From: an uncultured Christensenellaceae bacterium
Lineage (GTDB): Bacteria > Bacillota > Clostridia > Christensenellales > Pumilibacteraceae
DNA: 64,000 bases
Direction: 5' to 3'
NCBI GenBank assembly: GCA_910587025.1
Contig: CAJUKR010000003.1
Coordinates: 4,053 to 68,052 of the forward strand
Part shown: positions 1 to 9,717 of the stretch, piece by piece
How positions within the stretch are numbered: position 1 is the stretch's first letter
How the letters are laid out: every line of letters starts with the position of its first letter
Made by a program: the position numbers and the translations under genes
Notes under the pieces: generated by a model
The model's database searches: none
What the model saw: the letters and a program-made list of their open reading frames with translations, nothing else
What the model was told of the DNA's origin: nothing

Positions 1-2
1 TA

Positions 3-68
3 TGGCATATGTTCGTGCTTGCGGGAAGCGTGCTTATGATCTGCGGATTGTATTTCTTTATGCTTTGA
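3..68 (+). CDS. Hemolysin III / TrhA family membrane protein, C-terminal fragment
   Basis: Only the last 21 codons are inside the window. They read WHMFVLAGSVLMICGLYFFM and end in Leu at a TGA stop at 66-68. The His followed by a hydrophobic helix rich in Val, Leu, Phe and Tyr resembles the final membrane segment of hemolysin III (TrhA, PAQR superfamily), where a conserved His sits just before the last helix. This is judged from a very short piece, so the family call is tentative. The next gene, ileS, starts 49 bases downstream in the same direction, and no terminator is visible between them. Confidence 0.5.
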   Translation, partial: WHMFVLAGSVLMICGLYFFML

Positions 69-117
69 TATAAAAACGGGTAAATTAACGGACAAACAAT
101 AAATTTTCGGAGAAATT

Positions 118-3100
118 ATGTACAGAAAAGTTGACAGCAGTCTGAATTTCGTATCGAGAGAAAAGGAAATAGCGAAATTCTGGAAAGACAACGACGTTTT
201 CGTAAAGAGTATGAAATCGCGCGAGGGGGGCGAAGAGTTTTCGTTTTACGACGGACCGCCTACGGCGAACGGCAAACCGCATATCGGACACGTTCTTACC
301 CGCGTCATGAAGGATATTATACCTCGGTACAAAACCATGAAAGGCTGTCATGTTCTCCGCAAAGCGGGCTGGGATACTCACGGTCTGCCCGTAGAACTCG
401 AGGTGGAAAAGACGCTCGGCATGGACGGAAAGGAACAGATCGAAAAGTACGGTATCGAACCTTTCATAAAGAAGTGCAAGGAAAGCGTATGGAAATATAA
501 AGGTATGTGGGAGGAAATGAGCGACCAAGTCGGTTACTGGGTCGACATGGACAACCCTTATATCACTTACGACGACAATTACATCGAATCCGAATGGTGG
601 AGCCTGAAGTCCATATTCGACCGCGGGCTTATTTACAAAGGGCATAAGATCGTGCCGTATTGCCCGCGTTGCGGTACCGCGCTTGCATCGCACGAGGTTG
701 CGCAGGGTTATAAGGACGTGGAAGAAACGTCCTGCACCGCTCGGTTTAAGGTCAAAGGCGAAAAGGATCTTTATATCCTTGCCTGGACGACCACTCCCTG
801 GACGCTTCCTTCCAATGTCGCGCTGTGTATGAACGCGAACGAAACGTACGTAGAGATCGAGTCGGACGGAAAACGGTATATACTCGCCGAAGCGCTTGCG
901 GGCAAATATTTCGAAAACGGCAAAGTGCTGTCGAAGAAAAAGGGCAAGGAGTACGAGTATACCGAGTACGAGCCGTTGTTTACGTTTTACGAGCCGAAAG
1001 GCGGCGAAAAAGCGTGGTACGTGACGTGCGACGATTACGTCACGCTCACCGACGGTACGGGCGTCGTTCATATCGCGCCCGCTTTCGGCGAAGACGACGC
1101 GAAGGTCGGACGGAATTACGGACTGCCTTTCGTTCAGCTCGTCGGTCCGGACGGAAAGTTCGTCGGCGGTTGCGGAGAGTTTACGGGCGTATTCTGTAAG
1201 GACGCGGACAAATCGGTCATGGACGACCTCGAAAGACGCGGACTGCTTCAGGCGAGAATAAAATTCAATCACAGTTATCCGTTCTGCTGGCGTTGCGATA
1301 CGCCGCTTCTGTACTATGCTCGGTCGAGCTGGTTTATAAGAATGACCGAGCTGAAAAACGAGCTTGTGAAAAACAACGCGACGGTAAACTGGATTCCGCC
1401 CGGAATAGGCTCGGGCAGAATGGGCAATTTCCTCGAAAACGTCATCGACTGGGGACTTTCGCGCGAGCGGTACTGGGGCACTCCGCTGCCGATTTGGATT
1501 TGCGACAAATGCGGAAAACAGGAAGCGATCGGCTCGAGAAAAGAGCTTCGCGAAAAGGGCGGACTTAAAAAGGATATAGAGCTTCACAAACCGTATGTGG
1601 ACGGCGTGACGTGGAAATGCTCGTGCGGCGGGACCATGCGCCGTACGCCCGAGGTCATCGACTGTTGGTACGATTCCGGCTCGATGCCTTTCGCGCAGTA
1701 CCATTATCCGTTCGAGAACAAAGAGCTTTTCGAAAAAACTTTCCCCGCGAACTTCATTTCCGAAGCGGTCGATCAGACGCGCGGATGGTTCTATACGCTC
1801 GAGGCGGTGTCGACGCTTATGTTCGGCAAAGCTCCGTTTAAAAATTGTATCGTGCTCGGTCACGTTCTGGATAAAAACGGCTTGAAGCAGAGCAAACATC
1901 TCGGAAACGTAGTAGACCCGTTCGAGATTCTCGGCAATCAGGGCGCGGACGCCGTGCGTTGGTATTTCTATACGATTTCAAACCCTTGGATCCCTTCGAG
2001 ATTTTACGCCGAAGCGGTCAGCGAGGTACAGCGCAAGTTCCTGGGTACGCTTTGGAATACTTACGGATTCTATGTGCTTTATGCCGATATCGACGGCTTC
2101 GACCCGACGCGCTACGACCTGAAAAAGTGTAAACTTACGCTTATGGACAGATGGATATTGTCCGGGCTCAATTCGCTCGTCGACTTTGTGGATAAAGGAC
2201 TGGAAGAATACAAGATCACCGAGTCTGCGCGCGAGATACAGGAGTTCGTCGATTCGTTGTCGAACTGGTACGTGCGCCGCTCGCGCGAACGCTACTGGGG
2301 CGGCGGAATGACCGAGGACAAGATCGCGGCGTACATGACGCTGTATACCGTGCTCGAAACGCTGTCGCGGCTCGCGGCTCCGTTCATTCCGTTCATGAGC
2401 GAAAGCATTTATCAAAATATCGTCCGCACCGTGGATAAGTCCGCGCCCGAGTCCGTACATCTCTGCGACTTCCCGAAAGCGGATATGAGTTTTGTCGATA
2501 AAGAACTCGAAAAGGGAATGAACCTTTGCGCCGCCGCGGCCAATATCGGAAGAAGTTGCCGCAACGCCGCGAATATAAAGAACCGTCAGCCGCTTTCCAG
2601 ACTCATTCTGTGCGGGGAAACCGCGGGCGTTTTGTCCGACGGACTGGACGAGATCCTCGAGGGAGAACTGAACGTAAAGAATATCGAGTTCGCTCCCGAC
2701 GCAAAAGCGTTCGTGTCGTACGAGGTGAAGCCTCAGCTCAAAACGCTCGGACCGAAGTACGGCAAACTTATAGGTGCGATCCGCGAACACCTTGCAAAGA
2801 ATGCGGGAGCCGTAGTCGCCGCAGTCGAAAGCGGGAAAACCTACTCGTTCGACGCTGACGGCACGACGGTCGAACTCGGACGCGAAGATCTGCTTATTGC
2901 GACTACCGGCACGTCGCGGTATGTCTCGCAGTCGGATAAGGGGCTTACGGCGGTGCTCGATTGTTTGGTCACGCCCGAACTCAAGGAAGAGGGATATATG
3001 CGCGAGCTTGTGTCGAAGATACAGACTATGCGTAAAGACAACGGTTTCGAAGTCACCGATCACATCGCGGTATGCGTCAAAGGCTCGCCGGTGATTGACG

Positions 3101-3231
3101 AGGTGATGAAAAAGTATGCGTCCGCCGTCATGTCGGACACGCTTTGCGACCGTCTTACGGATGACGGTGAGTTTACGAAAGACTGGGACGTAAACGGCGA
3201 GAAAGTCACCGTTATGATTTCCAAAGCGTAA
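118..3231 (+). CDS. ileS: Isoleucyl-tRNA synthetase (long, eukaryote-like IleS2 type)
   Basis: Cytoplasmic class I enzyme that charges tRNA-Ile with isoleucine. At 1037 residues it has the length of the IleS2 type. The HIGH motif is at residues 55-58. The second signature, normally KMSK, reads KQSK at 590-593, inside LKQSKHLGNVVDP. Cys-pair motifs (CPRCG near 180, CWRC near 390, CDKCG near 463) look like zinc sites. The editing domain lies between the two signatures and the anticodon-binding and C-terminal domains follow. The start at 118 has a CGGAG ribosome site 6-11 bases upstream. IleS2 enzymes are often less sensitive to mupirocin; that is family knowledge, not something visible here. 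No T-box leader is present in the 117 upstream bases. A terminator hairpin follows at 3257. Confidence 0.97.
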   Translation: MYRKVDSSLNFVSREKEIAKFWKDNDVFVKSMKSREGGEEFSFYDGPPTANGKPHIGHVLTRVMKDIIPRYKTMKGCHVLRKAGWDTHGLPVELEVEKTLGMDGKEQIEKYGIEPFIKKCKESVWKYKGMWEEMSDQVGYWVDMDNPYITYDDNYIESEWWSLKSIFDRGLIYKGHKIVPYCPRCGTALASHEVAQGYKDVEETSCTARFKVKGEKDLYILAWTTTPWTLPSNVALCMNANETYVEIESDGKRYILAEALAGKYFENGKVLSKKKGKEYEYTEYEPLFTFYEPKGGEKAWYVTCDDYVTLTDGTGVVHIAPAFGEDDAKVGRNYGLPFVQLVGPDGKFVGGCGEFTGVFCKDADKSVMDDLERRGLLQARIKFNHSYPFCWRCDTPLLYYARSSWFIRMTELKNELVKNNATVNWIPPGIGSGRMGNFLENVIDWGLSRERYWGTPLPIWICDKCGKQEAIGSRKELREKGGLKKDIELHKPYVDGVTWKCSCGGTMRRTPEVIDCWYDSGSMPFAQYHYPFENKELFEKTFPANFISEAVDQTRGWFYTLEAVSTLMFGKAPFKNCIVLGHVLDKNGLKQSKHLGNVVDPFEILGNQGADAVRWYFYTISNPWIPSRFYAEAVSEVQRKFLGTLWNTYGFYVLYADIDGFDPTRYDLKKCKLTLMDRWILSGLNSLVDFVDKGLEEYKITESAREIQEFVDSLSNWYVRRSRERYWGGGMTEDKIAAYMTLYTVLETLSRLAAPFIPFMSESIYQNIVRTVDKSAPESVHLCDFPKADMSFVDKELEKGMNLCAAAANIGRSCRNAANIKNRQPLSRLILCGETAGVLSDGLDEILEGELNVKNIEFAPDAKAFVSYEVKPQLKTLGPKYGKLIGAIREHLAKNAGAVVAAVESGKTYSFDADGTTVELGREDLLIATTGTSRYVSQSDKGLTAVLDCLVTPELKEEGYMRELVSKIQTMRKDNGFEVTDHIAVCVKGSPVIDEVMKKYASAVMSDTLCDRLTDDGEFTKDWDVNGEKVTVMISKA

Positions 3232-3256
3232 GGTCTAACGAAATAAAAACGAATAT

Positions 3257-3297
3257 GCGCCGCCGAACGAAAATAATGTTCTTGCGGCGCTATTTTC
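3257..3297 (+). terminator. Rho-independent terminator after ileS
   Basis: GCGCCGC (3257-3263) pairs with GCGGCGC (3284-3290). An inner GAAC/GTTC pairing (3265-3268 with 3278-3281) helps, and TATTTTCTT follows. It ends just before the promoter of the next gene. Confidence 0.75.
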
Positions 3298-3326
3298 TTG
3301 CCAATTTTTTTATAGTGTGGTATACT
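3298..3326 (+). promoter_or_regulatory. Sigma-A promoter of the methyltransferase gene
   Basis: TTGCCA (3298-3303), 17-bp spacer, TATACT (3321-3326). Only 6 bases separate the -10 box from the GTG start at 3333, so transcription should start at or beside the start codon. Confidence 0.75.
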
Positions 3327-3332
3327 CTGTAC

Positions 3333-4199
3333 GTGCAGACCGAAAAGTGGACAGATTACGAAATAATCGCAACGGGCGGCGGAGAAAAGCTCGAGCGTTG
3401 GGGACGCGTTATATTGCTTCGCCCCGATCCGCAGGCTATATGGGATCCGCCCTTCGATCTGTCTTCGTACAGGGGGCTTAACGCGCATTACGTCCGTTCG
3501 AGTTCGGGCGGCGGCAAGTGGCGCGCGATCAAACCGTTTCCCGACGAATGGAAGATCTCTTACGGCGATCTGAGTTTTCTTATAAAGCCCATGGGGTTCA
3601 AGCACACGGGATTGTTTCCCGAACAGGCGTATAACTGGGACGAAATGCGTGGACTGATCTCCGATCGCGGAGGCAGACCGAAAGTGCTCAATCTTTTCGG
3701 ATATACTGGCGGAGCTTCGGTATCGCTTGCGAAAGCGGGCGCGAAAGTCACTCACGTGGACGCGGCGAAGAATATGGTCGACCGTTGCCGCAAAAATGCA
3801 GAACTGTCGAAGTGTCCGGACGACGGAATACGGTACATAGTGGACGACTGCGGCAAGTTTGTATCGAGGGAGCTGAAACGCGGCAATTCTTACGATGGCG
3901 TGCTTATGGATCCTCCGTCTTACGGAAGAGGTCCGGGCGGGGAGATGTGGAAGCTCGAGGACAATATCTGTGCGCTCGTTGCCGACGCGGTCAAAGTGCT
4001 GTCCGACGATCCGTTGTTCTTTCTTATAAATTCGTACACGACGGGTTTACAGCCGACGGTGCTCGAGGATATATTGAAAATTTATCTGCCGCACGGACAC
4101 GTTACCGCTTACGAGGTGACGCTTCCGACTTCGGACAGAGGGATCAGATTGCCTTGCGGCTGTTCGGGGCTTGTTACTTTTCGAAACCGAGGATTATGA
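3333..4199 (+). CDS. Class I SAM-dependent methyltransferase (RlmI/RlmK-like, Methyltrans_SAM family)
   Basis: Predicted 288-residue cytoplasmic RNA methyltransferase. It has the family N-terminus (GEKLERWG then RPDPQAIW), a SAM-binding loop VLNLFGYTGGASV, and a DPPSYGRG catalytic loop. It lacks the N-terminal PUA domain found in E. coli RlmI, so the exact RNA target is uncertain. The frame is open to an ATG at 3255, but that ATG lies inside the ileS terminator and upstream of the promoter. The first codon compatible with the promoter and with family alignment is GTG at 3333. There is no ribosome site, in keeping with a leaderless mRNA. The stop overlaps the ribosome site of the following pseudouridine synthase gene, suggesting co-expression of two RNA-modifying enzymes. 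Confidence 0.85.
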   Translation: MQTEKWTDYEIIATGGGEKLERWGRVILLRPDPQAIWDPPFDLSSYRGLNAHYVRSSSGGGKWRAIKPFPDEWKISYGDLSFLIKPMGFKHTGLFPEQAYNWDEMRGLISDRGGRPKVLNLFGYTGGASVSLAKAGAKVTHVDAAKNMVDRCRKNAELSKCPDDGIRYIVDDCGKFVSRELKRGNSYDGVLMDPPSYGRGPGGEMWKLEDNICALVADAVKVLSDDPLFFLINSYTTGLQPTVLEDILKIYLPHGHVTAYEVTLPTSDRGIRLPCGCSGLVTFRNRGL

Positions 4200-4206
4200 G
4201 GATTAT

Positions 4207-4923
4207 ATGGATTATAAAGATCTGACAATATTATACGAAGACAATCACGTCATAGTCGTCGTCAAGCCTCAGGGGCTACCGAGCCAGGCGGATAAATCGG
4301 GCGACGACGATATGCTCGGACTGCTCAAGAGTTATGTAAAAGACAAGTACGACAAGCCGGGCAATGTTTATCTCGGGCTTGTTCACAGGCTGGACAGACC
4401 TACGGGCGGCGTCATGGTTTTCGCGCGGACGAGCAAAGCCGCGGCGCGCCTGTCCGAACAGATAAAGGACGGCACGTTTTCGAAAAAATATCTTGCCGTG
4501 CTTACCGCGCGTCCGCAGGAGAAGAAGGGGCGGCTTACTCACTATCTTTTCAAGGATCAGGCGAACAATATCGTAAGGGTCGTTCCCATGACGACCGAGG
4601 GCGCGAAAAAAGCCGTTCTCGATTACAATATCCTCGAGGATAACGACGAGGCGGGACTGTATCTTGCCGATATACGATTGTTTACCGGTCGCAGTCATCA
4701 GATTCGTGTGCAAATGTCGACGGTGGGATGTCCGCTTTACGGTGACGTCAAGTACGGAAAAAATCAGCCGGCGAACTCGTTCTCGCTCTGGTCGTACGAT
4801 TTGTCTTTCCGTCATCCTACTACGGACAAGATAATGACTTTCCGTATTTTTCCGCCGGATAAATCGCCGTGGACGCTGTTTAATCTCGAGCGTTATATAG
4901 GAATAGTCAAGCCGCGCGACTGA
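4207..4923 (+). CDS. RluA-family RNA pseudouridine synthase
   Basis: 238-residue enzyme that isomerises uridine to pseudouridine in rRNA or tRNA. The catalytic Asp sits in the hallmark HRLDRPTGG motif. The N-terminal ILYEDNHVIVVVKPQGL and the later GRSHQIRVQ segment are also typical. There is no S4 domain, so it is a short RluA/YjbO-like member, and its target base cannot be told from sequence. The start ATG at 4207 is chosen because GAGG (4198-4201), which overlaps the stop codon of the preceding methyltransferase, is well spaced. This implies translational coupling. An in-frame start at 4171 would overlap the upstream gene and lacks a site. Confidence 0.9.
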   Translation: MDYKDLTILYEDNHVIVVVKPQGLPSQADKSGDDDMLGLLKSYVKDKYDKPGNVYLGLVHRLDRPTGGVMVFARTSKAAARLSEQIKDGTFSKKYLAVLTARPQEKKGRLTHYLFKDQANNIVRVVPMTTEGAKKAVLDYNILEDNDEAGLYLADIRLFTGRSHQIRVQMSTVGCPLYGDVKYGKNQPANSFSLWSYDLSFRHPTTDKIMTFRIFPPDKSPWTLFNLERYIGIVKPRD

Positions 4924-4947
4924 GATAAGCGGTATTAAAACAAATCG

Positions 4948-4976
4948 TTGACAAACTCACGGCAAGCGAGTATACT
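4948..4976 (+). promoter_or_regulatory. Sigma-A promoter of proS
   Basis: Consensus TTGACA (4948-4953), 17-bp spacer, TATACT (4971-4976). The predicted leader of about 30 bases carries a CGGAG ribosome site. There is no room for a T-box. Confidence 0.85.
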
Positions 4977-5012
4977 GTTTGCGTAATATAAAGCAAAAAT
5001 ATCGGAGCGACA

Positions 5013-6737
5013 ATGAAAGTAAGGAATTTACTCGGACAGCGTCTTAAAGACGTATCGGACGAAAGTCAGATCGAAAGTCAGATACTTATGACCAAGGGCG
5101 GGTACATGAAACTCATGGCGAGCGGAATTTACTCGCTTTTTATGCCCACTCAGCGTATCGCGCGCAAACTGCAACAGATCATCCGCGAGGAGATGGACGG
5201 CATCGACGGACAGGAAGTATTATTTCCCGTAGTCATGCCCGCGTCTCTTTGGCAGTCGTCGGGGCGGTACACGGGGATCGGGAGCGAAATGGCGCGTTTC
5301 AACGACCGCGGCGGCAATCCCATGGTGCTCGGAATGACGCACGAGGAAGCGGCGGTGCATATGGCGAACAATACCGCGCAGTCGTATACGCAGTATCCGT
5401 TCATGATATATCAGTTCCAGACCAAGTTCCGCGACGAGCCGCGTGCCCGCGGCGGGCTTATACGCGTGCGCGAATTCACGATGAAAGACGCGTATTCGTT
5501 CCATACGTCGCAAGCCGATCTCGAAAAATATTACGACAGAGCGTACGACGCTTACGTTCGTATTTTCAAGCGCGCGGGCGCGAAGAACGTAATTGCGGTC
5601 AAGTCGGATTCGGGCATGATGGGCGGCAAGGTTTCGCACGAATTCATGCTTCTTGCCGGAATAGGCGAGGACACTCTCGCGATCTGTCCCGAATGCGGTT
5701 ATCGCGCCAATATGGAAGTCGCCGATTGCATTCTGAAAAACAAGTCCGGCAAGCTCGCGGAGCTTAAGAAAGTGGCTACGCCGAACAAGAAAAGCATAGA
5801 AGAAGTCTGCGCTTTCCTCGGAAGAGAAAAGGATACGACCGCAAAAGCCGTCGTTTATCAGGAAAACGCAACCGACGAATATGTGATCGTATTTATCCGC
5901 GGCGATCTCGAAGTCAACGAAACGAAACTTCGCAATCTGCTGAAAAAAGAGATACATCCGGCTGTCGAGATTACGCCCGAAAGCGGCATCGTGCCAGGTT
6001 TTATCGGCGCGTACGGACTCGAGACGGATGCGACCGTCGTGTTCGACCGTTCGCTCGAAGGAATAGAAGATCTCGTTGCCGGCGGCAACGAACAGGATAT
6101 TCATTATACCGGGTTCAATATCGCGCGCGACTACGGAAAAGTCGAGTACGTCGACGTGGCGAAAGCTGCGGCGGGCGGCATATGTCCGAATTGCGGCAAA
6201 CCCGCTCTTACCGTGCGCAGAGGAATCGAGGTGGGAAACATATTCCAGCTCGGCGACAAGTATACGAAGTCCATGGGAATGACTTATCTCGATTCGGATA
6301 ATACGGAAAAGAATCCGATCATGGGCTGTTACGGTATAGGAGTCGGACGGCTTATAGCTTCGATCTGCGAAGAAAGTCACGACGCTTACGGTCCCATATG
6401 GCCGATCTCGATTTCGCCGTGGCAGGTGGAAGTGTGCAATCTCCGAGTTACCGACGACAGTGTGCGCTCGGTTGCGGAAAAGCTGGTGAGCGATCTCGAG
6501 GCGAAAGGCGTGGAAGTCCTTTACGACGATCGCGAAGTCCGTCCCGGCTTCATGTTCGCCGACGCAGATCTGTTCGGCGTGCCCGTGCGTGTCGTCGTCA
6601 GTCAGAAGACATGCGAACGCGGCGTGGTCGAAGTATCGACACGCGATAAAAGTCTCAAGACCGAATTCGGCATGGCGGAAGCGGCGGAGCGCATAAGCGG
6701 TCTTGTCGCGGATATGCTTGCGAAACTGAACGGATAA
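5013..6737 (+). CDS. proS: Prolyl-tRNA synthetase (bacterial type with editing insert)
   Basis: Class II synthetase that charges tRNA-Pro. The 574-residue length and the order catalytic core, YbaK-like INS editing domain (about 230-380), rest of core, anticodon-binding domain match the bacterial form. Motif 2 is seen as FRDEPRARGGLIRVREF and motif 3 as GIGVGRLIAS. The ATG at 5013 has a GGAG site 5-9 bases upstream and sits behind its own strong promoter. metK follows after 24 bases with its own AAGGAG site and no terminator between, so the two are probably cotranscribed. Confidence 0.97.
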   Translation: MKVRNLLGQRLKDVSDESQIESQILMTKGGYMKLMASGIYSLFMPTQRIARKLQQIIREEMDGIDGQEVLFPVVMPASLWQSSGRYTGIGSEMARFNDRGGNPMVLGMTHEEAAVHMANNTAQSYTQYPFMIYQFQTKFRDEPRARGGLIRVREFTMKDAYSFHTSQADLEKYYDRAYDAYVRIFKRAGAKNVIAVKSDSGMMGGKVSHEFMLLAGIGEDTLAICPECGYRANMEVADCILKNKSGKLAELKKVATPNKKSIEEVCAFLGREKDTTAKAVVYQENATDEYVIVFIRGDLEVNETKLRNLLKKEIHPAVEITPESGIVPGFIGAYGLETDATVVFDRSLEGIEDLVAGGNEQDIHYTGFNIARDYGKVEYVDVAKAAAGGICPNCGKPALTVRRGIEVGNIFQLGDKYTKSMGMTYLDSDNTEKNPIMGCYGIGVGRLIASICEESHDAYGPIWPISISPWQVEVCNLRVTDDSVRSVAEKLVSDLEAKGVEVLYDDREVRPGFMFADADLFGVPVRVVVSQKTCERGVVEVSTRDKSLKTEFGMAEAAERISGLVADMLAKLNG

Positions 6738-6761
6738 GCGCGGCGGGGCAAGGAGTTACGT

Positions 6762-7940
6762 ATGAAAAAATACAGACTGTTCTCTTCGGAGAGCGTTACC
6801 GAAGGACATCCCGACAAGGTTTGCGATCTGATCGCGGACAGAGTGCTCGACGCGGCGCTCGAGGGCGATCCGAAGAGCAGGGTCGCCGTCGAGGTATGCG
6901 CATCTACGGGCTTTGTAATGATCTTCGGCGAGATGACGACGAAGAGCGATATAGACATCGAAGGCATAGCGCGCGATACGCTTCGTTATATAGGTTATAC
7001 GGCCGAAAGCGGCATAGATCCCGACGCCTGCGAGATCGTCGTGAGAATGGATCGTCAGTCGCCCGATATATCCATGGGCGTTACGCGATCGCTCGAAGCG
7101 CGTTACGGCGACGGCGAAGACGTCGGCAATAAGCTCGGTGCGGGCGATCAGGGTATGATGTTCGGTTATGCCGACAGCGAAACGGAAGAGCTTATGCCGC
7201 TTCCGATCAGCCTGGCTCACAGGCTGAGCCGCAGACTAACCGAAGTGCGAAAAAGCGGATTGCTCGGTTATCTCCGTCCTGACGGAAAAGTGCAGGTGAC
7301 GGTCGCATACGATGGCGCCGTGCCGCATCATATCGATACGGTGGTGATTTCTTCGCAGCATGACGAAACAGTCGGGCTCGAAACCATACAGGATGATTTG
7401 AAGCGCGAAGTCGCGGAACACGTAATAGACAAAAGCCTTCTTACGGCCGATACGAAATACCTTATAAATCCTTCGGGTCGGTTCGTTCTCGGCGGCCCCG
7501 CGGGCGACAGCGGCGTGACGGGCAGAAAGATTATCGTCGATACTTACGGCGGAATGATCCCGCACGGCGGCGGCGCATTCTCGGGCAAAGACCCGACTAA
7601 GGTCGATCGCTCTGCAAGCTATTACGCGCGTTACGTCTGCAAGAACATGGTCGCGGCAGGCGCGGCGGATAAGCTCGAACTTCAGGTCGCATATGCGATA
7701 GGACGCGCGCATCCCGTTTCAGTGTGCGTAAACTCGTTCGGGACAGGGAAAAAGAGCGATGAAGAATTGCTCGGCATTATCGAAAAGGTTTTCGATTTCC
7801 GTCCGCATTCGATAATACATGAACTCGGGCTGTCGTCGCCCATATACTCCGCGTCCACGAATTACGGGCATTTCGGTAAAAACGGATTGCCTTGGGAGAA
7901 AACGGACAAAGCCGCCGAGATAAAAAAGTATCTCGCATAA
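6762..7940 (+). CDS. metK: S-adenosylmethionine synthetase
   Basis: 392-residue cytoplasmic enzyme making SAM from methionine and ATP. Signatures seen are GHPDKVCD near the N-terminus, [12 protein letters not shown] near residue 127, and [16 protein letters not shown] near 267, all standard ATP, Mg and substrate loops. The start has an AAGGAG site at a good distance. It lies directly behind proS. No SAM riboswitch can be present because the gap is only 24 bases. A short terminator hairpin follows at 7964. Confidence 0.98.
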   Translation: MKKYRLFSSESVTEGHPDKVCDLIADRVLDAALEGDPKSRVAVEVCASTGFVMIFGEMTTKSDIDIEGIARDTLRYIGYTAESGIDPDACEIVVRMDRQSPDISMGVTRSLEARYGDGEDVGNKLGAGDQGMMFGYADSETEELMPLPISLAHRLSRRLTEVRKSGLLGYLRPDGKVQVTVAYDGAVPHHIDTVVISSQHDETVGLETIQDDLKREVAEHVIDKSLLTADTKYLINPSGRFVLGGPAGDSGVTGRKIIVDTYGGMIPHGGGAFSGKDPTKVDRSASYYARYVCKNMVAAGAADKLELQVAYAIGRAHPVSVCVNSFGTGKKSDEELLGIIEKVFDFRPHSIIHELGLSSPIYSASTNYGHFGKNGLPWEKTDKAAEIKKYLA

Positions 7941-7963
7941 TACGAAAATACCCAAACACAAAG

Positions 7964-7984
7964 GCACGCCGACGGCGTGCTTTT
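7964..7984 (+). terminator. Terminator after metK
   Basis: GCACGCC (7964-7970), GAC loop, GGCGTGC (7974-7980), then TTTT. The U-run is short, so some read-through into murC is possible. Confidence 0.65.
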
Positions 7985-7998
7985 CATATATAAGGGTT

Positions 7999-9240
7999 AT
8001 GCGTATTCATTTTATCGGGAGCGAAGGGGTGAGCATGAAGTGGCTCGCCGAATACTATGCCGACAGAGGTCATACGGTGAGCGGCTCCGACGTAGTCACG
8101 GGCGGACACGCCGCGGAAAAAGTCCGCGATGCCGATCTCGTGATTTATACGTCGGCTATTCCCGAAACGAACGTCGAGCTTTCGGAAGCGCGGCGGCTCG
8201 GCAAAAAAATTCTGACGCGCGCGGAAGCGCTCGGCGAAATATCGCGTACTTTTCCTTTCCTGATCGCTGTCGCGGGCACACACGGAAAGTCCACTGTTAC
8301 GGCTATGACGGCTGCGGCGCTCGGACGGAGCGATCCCGCCATGCATCTCGGCGGTACGGTGGGAGGCAAGCGCGGCGGTACTACCGGAAACGTGCTCGTC
8401 GCCGAAGCATGCGAATATATGCGTAACTTTCTTACGCTTTCTCCCGATGTCGGCGTGATACTCAATATGGAACTCGATCATACCGATTGCTATAAGTCCG
8501 AAACGGAATTGATCGAAGCGTTCGCGGCGTTCGCGGCGCGTTGCAAGTCGGTCGTGCTCCCGTGCGAACTTTCTTATCTATGTCCGGATAAAGCCGTAGG
8601 CGTCGGTCTGACCGGTGAATACGCCCTTATCGGCGAAGAGCGCATTCCGTCGGGCACGCGTATAACCGTCAAAACACCGGACGGAGTGCGCACGTTCGAT
8701 ACGCTTTTATACGGCAGGCACAATGCGCTCAATGCGGTATTCGCCGTCGCCGCGGCGCGTATGTACGGCGCGGATTATACCGACATCGCGGATGGACTTT
8801 CGGCTTTTGCGGGCGTGGACAGACGGATGCAGTTTGTCGGAAACGCGTGCGGTCTACCGCTGTTGTCCGATTACGCGCATCATCCTACCGAGATCTCCGC
8901 AAGCCTGGATTCGTTGTCTGCGCTCGGCTATTCCCGTCCTCTCGTTGTTTTTCAACCGCATACGTTCGGACGTTTGGCGGCATTTTCGGACGGATTTGCG
9001 CAAGCGCTCGGAAACGTGCGCACGATAATTCTTCCCGTCTTTCGCGCCCGCGGCGAGTCGGGCGGCGCAAGTTCGCTCGGTCTTGCCGATAAAATAAACG
9101 AACGCGGCGGGGAAGCCGTGGCTGCAACCGATTTTTCGGACGCGGCCGGGCTTGTTCGGTCGCTGTCGTACGATCGCGACGTAGTGATAGTCATGGGAGC
9201 GGGGGATAACGAGAAGTTATTACCGCTTGTGCGCGGATGA
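7999..9240 (+). CDS. murC: UDP-N-acetylmuramate--L-alanine ligase (MurC)
   Basis: Cytoplasmic Mur ligase adding L-Ala to UDP-MurNAc in peptidoglycan synthesis. The N-terminal Rossmann motif starts at once (MRIHFIG), and the ATP loop GTHGKS is at residues 93-98. The central domain contains ILNMELDHTDCY and the C-terminal domain SDYAHHPTEI and VFQPHTFGR, all MurC-like. At 413 residues it is somewhat shorter than common 440-490 residue MurC. The ATG at 7999 has AAGGG only 2 bases away, too close for a normal ribosome site, and a TATATA at 7987-7992, so its leader may be very short. Confidence 0.9.
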   Translation: MRIHFIGSEGVSMKWLAEYYADRGHTVSGSDVVTGGHAAEKVRDADLVIYTSAIPETNVELSEARRLGKKILTRAEALGEISRTFPFLIAVAGTHGKSTVTAMTAAALGRSDPAMHLGGTVGGKRGGTTGNVLVAEACEYMRNFLTLSPDVGVILNMELDHTDCYKSETELIEAFAAFAARCKSVVLPCELSYLCPDKAVGVGLTGEYALIGEERIPSGTRITVKTPDGVRTFDTLLYGRHNALNAVFAVAAARMYGADYTDIADGLSAFAGVDRRMQFVGNACGLPLLSDYAHHPTEISASLDSLSALGYSRPLVVFQPHTFGRLAAFSDGFAQALGNVRTIILPVFRARGESGGASSLGLADKINERGGEAVAATDFSDAAGLVRSLSYDRDVVIVMGAGDNEKLLPLVRG

Positions 9241-9276
9241 CGGAAAAATAATAACGGCATTGTTATATTAATTTCC

Positions 9277-9305
9277 TTGCAAATATTCCCGAATTATATT
9301 ATACT
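9277..9305 (+). promoter_or_regulatory. Sigma-A promoter of mgsA
   Basis: TTGCAA (9277-9282), 17-bp spacer, TATACT (9300-9305). The leader then carries a GAGGTG ribosome site. Confidence 0.75.
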
Positions 9306-9328
9306 GAAAGAAAAAACGAGGTGCACAA

Positions 9329-9706
9329 ATGAAAACGATCGCGCTTATTGCGCATGACAATAAAAAAGACGAAATGACGGAGTGGGCGAAAAGGAACAAG
9401 TCCGTTTTGTCCGATTACGAACTTTGCGGTACTGGTACGACGGCGAAGCTCGTTGCGGAAGCTACAGGACTGGAAGTCAAAAGGTATCTGTCAGGTCCGC
9501 TCGGAGGAGATCAGCAGATCGGCGCGAAGATAGCCGAACGCAAGATCGACGTCGTGATATTCTTCTGGGATCCGCTTCAGGCGCAGCCGCACGACCCCGA
9601 CGTAAAAGCTCTGCTCCGTATTGCGGTCGTATACGATATTCCGATCGCGACGAATAAAGCCACCGCGGATTATGTGGTGACTTCGCCGCTTCTTTCGAAA
9701 GAGTAA
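9329..9706 (+). CDS. mgsA: Methylglyoxal synthase
   Basis: 125-residue enzyme converting dihydroxyacetone phosphate to methylglyoxal and phosphate, a bypass of lower glycolysis under phosphate limitation. Family motifs seen are [10 protein letters not shown] at the N-terminus, [11 protein letters not shown] (containing the catalytic Asp of E. coli MgsA), FFWDPL, and [11 protein letters not shown]. The length fits the single-domain family. It is monocistronic, between its own promoter and a bidirectional terminator shared with the convergent lipoprotein gene. Confidence 0.97.
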   Translation: MKTIALIAHDNKKDEMTEWAKRNKSVLSDYELCGTGTTAKLVAEATGLEVKRYLSGPLGGDQQIGAKIAERKIDVVIFFWDPLQAQPHDPDVKALLRIAVVYDIPIATNKATADYVVTSPLLSKE

Positions 9707-9717
9707 AACTTACATAA

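Noticed and set aside
3255..3332. Upstream ATG extension of the methyltransferase gene
   Set aside because: It lies inside the ileS terminator and upstream of the predicted transcription start; family alignment starts near GTG 3333.
6738..6761. SAM riboswitch before metK
   Set aside because: The gap to proS is only 24 bases, with nothing but a ribosome site.
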